DNA from: Isoetes taiwanensis
Taxonomy: Eukaryota; Streptophyta; Lycopodiopsida; Isoetales; Isoetaceae
DNA: 64,000 nucleotides
NCBI GenBank assembly: GCA_021234155.1
Contig: JAJEKV010000018.1
Location: forward strand, 20,073,252-20,137,251
Direction of reading: 5' to 3'
Shown here piece after piece: positions 59,555 through 64,000 of this stretch. The translations under genes and the position numbers were made by a program. The notes under the pieces were generated by a model. It was not told where the DNA came from. It saw only the letters and a program-made list of their open reading frames with translations, and did no database searches. Within the stretch, counting starts at the first letter, position 1. Each line of letters begins with the position of its first letter.

Positions 59555-59680
59555 GCATTGTTTTGTTTTTGCTAGTGGTCCTTAGGTAGTGGAGGTCTCA
59601 TCATTGGGAAACACCATAGCCAAAAGCTCCTTCAATGCTATGGCCGGAGTTTTGGAGGTCTGATTACCATTGTACAATCT
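59555..59680 (+). promoter_or_regulatory. Serine acetyltransferase 5' flank, conserved with 53987-54118
   Basis: This 126-bp stretch is highly similar to the truncated copy at 53987-54118 (AGTGGAGGTCTCATCATTGG, GCTATGGCCGGAGTT). It lies between the 1.39-kb insertion and the start codon and is likely 5' UTR or core promoter. No TATA box is obvious. Confidence 0.5.
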
Positions 59681-62600
59681 ATGGCTCTGCACAACCGCCT
59701 GGCTTTGACGCCCCCAACATATCAAAATCGCTGCGAGATTTTTGAAAGCCTTTTCGTCGCCCGCTTCAAGAGCCTCAACCTGAGGGCAAGCAACAATGCA
59801 AATGATAATGGCGGAGAATGGCATGCTAAGGGGAAAATGCGCAAGATTCCTTTTATATCTTACCAGCATAAGGATAATGGTAGCCTTTCCAGTGAATTAG
59901 ACAGCAATGGAACTGCCAAGGAAAAACCCAAATGGCAGCGTGATATCCCTGGAGTTGAGGTGCATGCGCCAAATTCATCTGATTATGTCCCAGATAGTAG
60001 TTTCAACGGGCCTAGATTTGGAGCAAGAAAGCAAGTGGGTGCAGAATCAAATGGAGGAGCGAAAAAAGATGACGGGCAAGGGGGCAGTTTGGATGCTGAT
60101 AATCAGTGGAAGAATGTATTTCCTCCGTATAGGCGAAATGCAGCTCAGGACAGAGAAAAGGCAGCACCTGAAGTTGAGGCTGCAGCAGCAAAAGCCGCCG
60201 CTGCAGCCGCCTCTGCTTCAGCAAAGGAGCTGGAATCTCATGTTAATTCTTTTACAATTCCTAACTTGTCTCCTTCAATCTCTGCTCCACCATGTTCTAG
60301 TGCCCAGCGCCCAACAGATGGTGGTAAAAACTTAGTGGATCTCATTTCTCATGATCCAATTTGGGCAGCAATCCGTGCTGAAGCCCGCCTTGAGGTATAA
60401 GACATTTCTGCACTCTTAAACTATATACCTGTCAAAGCGATCACATGTTCTGGCCTGTCTTTGCTATTGAATAGCAATGTCTGCAAGAAGATTCTCTTAG
60501 CTCATTCTATTTTCTCATGGCAATTCAGTTCTTTCCCTCTATGAGACATGATATTATTATCTTATGTTGCAGGCAGAACGAGAGCCAATCTTAAGTAGCT
60601 TTCTCTATGCTAGTATTTTGGCTCACCCCTGTTTTGAACGATCACTTGGCTTTGTCCTTGCAAATCGTTTGAAGAATGCTACCTTGTTAGCTACTCAACT
60701 TATGGATGTATTCGACGATGTTTTCATGCATGAGACAGATGTTCGACAGGCCATCCGGTTGGATGTGCAGGTTTGGTTTCTCTAATTTGAATTTTTTTAC
60801 GGTTCTGAGGCTATCGATCTCTATCTCACTTGGGACTTCATGACTTCTATAGGCTGTTAAAGATCGGGACCCATCTTGCAGATCATACAGTTCAGCTTTA
60901 TTATACTTGAAGGTGCATTGATTCTGTAAGCTTCTAATAGTTGAACTACCAAAGTCTCTTGATGTTTTCTTCATCTGGATTGCAGTTTAATAATCATTTA
61001 TTGGTAATATATAAAGAATCTGTTGTTCTTCTGGATACATTGCAAATACCTCTTCACCCTCTGGACTTCCACCGAAATCCTCGACTTGTGAATGTGGTTT
61101 TTAGTATCTGCCACCCACTGGATTCATTAAAGATGGAATCCAGGACGGTCTTTGCTGAAGATTGTAAGATCAAGTACTTGGACTCTCTGAGTGGTCCATG
61201 ACACCCGTTTGAGTCAGATTTGTGAGACGGTATGCTGAAACCCTACCTTGGGCTTTTTGGATAAGCTGTTCTTCTAGTGTCGCATCATAGACCTGCTGTG
61301 CTTCAAACTTTAATGTCTTCTTGTTAAAGTCAGAATTGGACTGAAAAACAGGTCGCAAGGCAAAGTGTTGGACGAAGTTGCTAGACTGCTACTGAGAGAG
61401 TAGTAATCTATGAACATTCAACTCTGGTTTGTAATGCAAAGAAGAGTTATGCAGAATAACATCTCTTCAAAGCATCTGAAGTGGCCCATTGATGAAATGA
61501 CAGAAGACTAAAAAAATGGAAACCATTTCAAACTTGAGAATTCAATGAAAGAAGCATTCTTCTGGAGTAAAATGTATTGTAATGCATCTAAAATAAAGAA
61601 AGAAATTAGCAACCAAGATGGAGATAATTAATGCATGGAATGAAAGAGAATTAATGTTATCTGAAAGACTTCATTTAGGGGCATCTAGGATGGAGTTTTA
61701 GAAAACAAATTTGTATCGCTGTTCTGATATTTCCGATAAGTGCGTGCGCAAAATTGAAAGTTACCCCTATATGGGTGCCAGCTTACTATCTTGGATTAGG
61801 TAGCATAGCGTACTTGATGGTCCAGAATGGTTTATTATATGACGTTCATAATGTGATAGCTGGCCATCCCCATAGAAAGGTTTTGACTTTTTCATTTGGA
61901 CTTTACCATTCATGCAGTACAATTGTGCTCGTTCTCGTTTGCTGATGTCTGGTAGCACCAATGTTAGTGTTGTCAATAAATCAAGGGCTTATACTTATTC
62001 ATGGCATTAACTCCCAGGGCTATCATGCGCTGCAGTCATATCGTGTGGCCCATACACTATGGAATCGTGATCAAAAGGTTCTGGCTTTAGCATTACAGAG
62101 TCGAATTAGCGAGGTATCATTCCTTCATGCTCAATTTCTTAATGCCTTTCATGATCTTCTCTTATATAGTGCTACTTTGCTTCCAGGTCTTTGCAGTTGA
62201 TATTCATCCAGGTAATGATAATTACATTGATGAAAGATAAATGCAAATTATGAAATATACATACGGGCTATAAGTAATAAAAATTTAAGTGGATAATGTA
62301 TAGGCATAATTACCAAAGGAACAAAATCATAATGTACTTATAGATTATAAGTACCATTTGATAGTGGCTTTTATGAATCATGAAGCATAACCGATCACCA
62401 TTATGCTAAACACAGTAATATCCTTTACATTTTATAACAGCTGCTCAAATTGGGAAGGCTATTATGCTTGATCATGGTACTGGGGTTGTAATTGGAGAGA
62501 CTTGTGTTATAGGTGACAGGGTGTCCATGTTGCAGGTTTGAATTTGATTTTCTTGTTTTCTTTGTCATGGTTTCAAGTTACCTTTCTACAGCAAACATCC

Positions 62601-62792
62601 ACACCTTGTGTTTGTTTGCCACCAGGGAGTAACATTGGGTGGTACTGGGAAGGAAGCGGGTGACAGGCATCCTAAGATTGGGGAAGGGGTCCTTATTGGA
62701 GCAGGTGCAACAATTCTGGGGAACATAAAGATTGGTCGAGGTGCTATGGTTGCAGCAGGATCACTTGTTCTCAAGGATGTCCCTCCTCATAG
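59681..62792 (+). CDS. Serine O-acetyltransferase, 7 exons seen, 3' end outside window
   Basis: Makes O-acetylserine from serine and acetyl-CoA, the limiting step of cysteine synthesis. Exons: 59681-60394, 60573-60770, 60853-60912, 62018-62113, 62187-62211, 62441-62535 and 62626-62792, all with GT-AG borders and consistent phase. The SATase N-domain has [31 protein letters not shown] and [12 protein letters not shown]. The hexapeptide left-handed beta-helix has [20 protein letters not shown] and [19 protein letters not shown], including the catalytic DHG and the RHP His, then [16 protein letters not shown]. The last exon (serine and cysteine-synthase-binding tail) is not found before 64000. 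The N-terminal extension (about 220 residues, Ala-rich near 165-190) is long for the family, and its first 45 residues could be an organelle transit peptide. Multiple introns suggest the SERAT3-like type. Confidence 0.9.
60913..62017 (+). other. Intron 3 of serine acetyltransferase
   Basis: This 1105-bp intron separates YSSALLYLK from [12 protein letters not shown]. It contains short open frames (60941-61201, 61754-61945) that are not recognised and no transposon with clear ends. Donor AAG|GTGCAT and acceptor CTCCCAG fit the coding phase. Confidence 0.75.
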
Positions 62793-64000
62793 GTAACATC
62801 TATTCAGTGTCTATATAATATGAGTATAATTATGAGAGGAAGTGGAACAAGAGGAGATGTTTATTGTCCACTAGAAGCCAACTGGAAGGGGTGAAGGGAA
62901 TAATGTCTTTTTTGAGCTGGGGGGCAGCCTCCTGCTTTTAAAGTGCTAGTCAATTATAACAAAAATCACCTCCATCCTATATAAAAGATTTTTTAGGTTC
63001 ATCGGATATTCCTGTTCCAAAGGATGCCAATTTATAATGCATTTATGTCTCATTCCTGAATGTGTTTTACTCCTGACAAATGATGTTTTTATTGTTTCTT
63101 TCTATATGTTTCAATTGCTAGTGGAATGAGCGTCCACGTTGCCTTTTAAACTTGTGTACTATATAGATATTCTGAATTCCTCTTTCTGTTAGAAAATTTA
63201 TTTCTATCTTTTGTTTCTGAGTTACTTGAGGAATGAGGGAAGAGTTAAAACTGGTTGCCAGTCTTACCCAATTACAATTGCCAATACTGTGATTGCATTT
63301 TGCCCTCACCATTTTCTTACCAAACCGTTGCCATCAATTGAGGGAAGAGTTAAAACTGGTTGCCAGTCTTACCCAATTACAATTGCCAATACTGTGATTG
63401 CATTTTGCCCTCACCATTTTCTTACCAAACCGTTGCCATCAATTGATATCCTCCAGAACCACACTCCAAAACCGCTCTTCAGTTATTTGCTCCCGTTTTG
63501 GTCAGATTGGGGGGCTGGCAGCGTTTATATTTGGAAAACAGGGATTTCAGTAGAAAAAAGTCATCTTGGGTAGATGTCTTTGGTACATCCAGGGTGAAAG
63601 GTGTGGATCATGTGAGAAGATTGTACCTTATGGAAAAGGAATGTGCTAATTTATATGCAAGTACTATTCCCTAGATAAAGTACTGTTTAATTCATATGTA
63701 AAAGTGATCTTTTACTGAAAAATCGCAGTCAACAGTCACATTTTTGGGCCCATCTTTTCAAACTTGCCAATTGTGCATATGATGATACAAAGTTCATCCT
63801 AATGATCTTCCATGAACTAAAAGTTTTGCTTCTCTCTGCTTGGCCACACATTAAGTCCATCCTTTATAAAGAGGCTGTGTAATGTCCCCCTTATATTATA
63901 GCTGATAGCCCATATATAACATAAATGCTCCTACAATTCATCCTCGCCGAGGCGCTAACTTTGATTGCCATAAATATAGCTTGCATGGAAACTTCAATCT
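62793..64000 (+). other. Start of intron 7 or beyond, with a 105-bp tandem duplication
   Basis: After the donor at 62793 no sequence matching the expected final exon (MVAG-P-AK-type) is seen up to the window edge. A perfect 105-bp tandem duplication occupies 63236-63445. Otherwise AT-rich. Confidence 0.5.
63236..63445. repeat. Perfect tandem duplication, 2 x 105 bp
   Basis: Units 63236-63340 and 63341-63445 both start AGGGAAGAGTTAAAACTGG and end GCCATCAATTG with no mismatch. This is a recent duplication inside the presumed intron. The period being divisible by three keeps a plus-strand frame open (EGRVKTGCQSYP twice) with no known domain. Confidence 0.9.

Noticed and set aside
63118-63150. 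Candidate last exon of serine acetyltransferase after TTGCTAG
   Set aside because: The phase fits but the translation (SGMSVHVAF then stop) does not match the expected MVAG-P-AK continuation.

Overview
This window looks like nuclear DNA of a land plant, most likely a seed plant with a large repeat-rich genome such as a gymnosperm. The lineage is inference; the plant origin is well supported. The evidence is Ty1/copia elements with an initiator-Met tRNA primer site, a plant-type LINE with a zf-RVT C-terminus, fragments of plant FtsH4-like, GH1 beta-glucosidase and PPR genes, an NDR1/HIN1-like (LEA_2) gene, and an intron-rich serine acetyltransferase gene with GT-AG introns. There is no bacterial-style gene organisation, rRNA or CRISPR.

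Layout. 0-8.2 kb: a head-to-tail pile of LINEs. Each ends in the same short 3' hairpin plus a long (CT)n tract, and each later copy starts directly at the end of the previous (CT)n tract. 8.2-12.4 kb: unclassified repeats (Y/X family) carrying a short retroposon with the same 3' hairpin. 12.4-20.2 kb: a copia element whose 5' LTR contains a 2.1-kb block of captured host-gene pieces. 20.2-23.6 kb: a 1.63-kb segment present twice at about 99.5% identity. 24.1-25.6 kb: a 5'-inverted (twin-primed) LINE with a poly(A) tail. 28.0-31.9 kb: an old copia element and a LINE fragment on the minus strand. 32.2-36.5 kb: an inverted second copy of the 12-20 kb copia element with its own flank. 36.5-40.2 kb: gag remnant, small repeat-containing ORFs, a minisatellite and tRNA-like pieces. 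41.8-42.6 kb: LEA_2 gene. 44.2-48.7 kb: copia, gypsy and PIF1/Helitron-type helicase remnants. 50.8-53.9 kb: a TIR DNA transposon with a decayed pogo/Tigger-type transposase. 53.9-59.6 kb: a truncated copy of the 5' end of the serine acetyltransferase gene, a TGACG-rich low-complexity tract and a coiled-coil pseudogene. 59.7-64 kb: the serine acetyltransferase gene, running off the right edge.

How it fits together. Only two loci look like real host genes: serine acetyltransferase (cysteine biosynthesis) and the LEA_2 membrane protein. The rest is retroelement turnover. Two paired occupied/empty-site comparisons can be made inside the window. The copia insertion has its two target-site duplication halves 20 kb apart in opposite orientations, with an empty paralogous site at 11.16 kb. 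A 1.39-kb insertion lies just upstream of the serine acetyltransferase start, with the empty paralogous site at 53.98 kb. The most novel candidate is the LINE family that appears to insert into its own (CT)n tails. It has a conserved 3' hairpin, a very short 3' UTR, and ORF1 and ORF2 in one frame separated by a single UAG.
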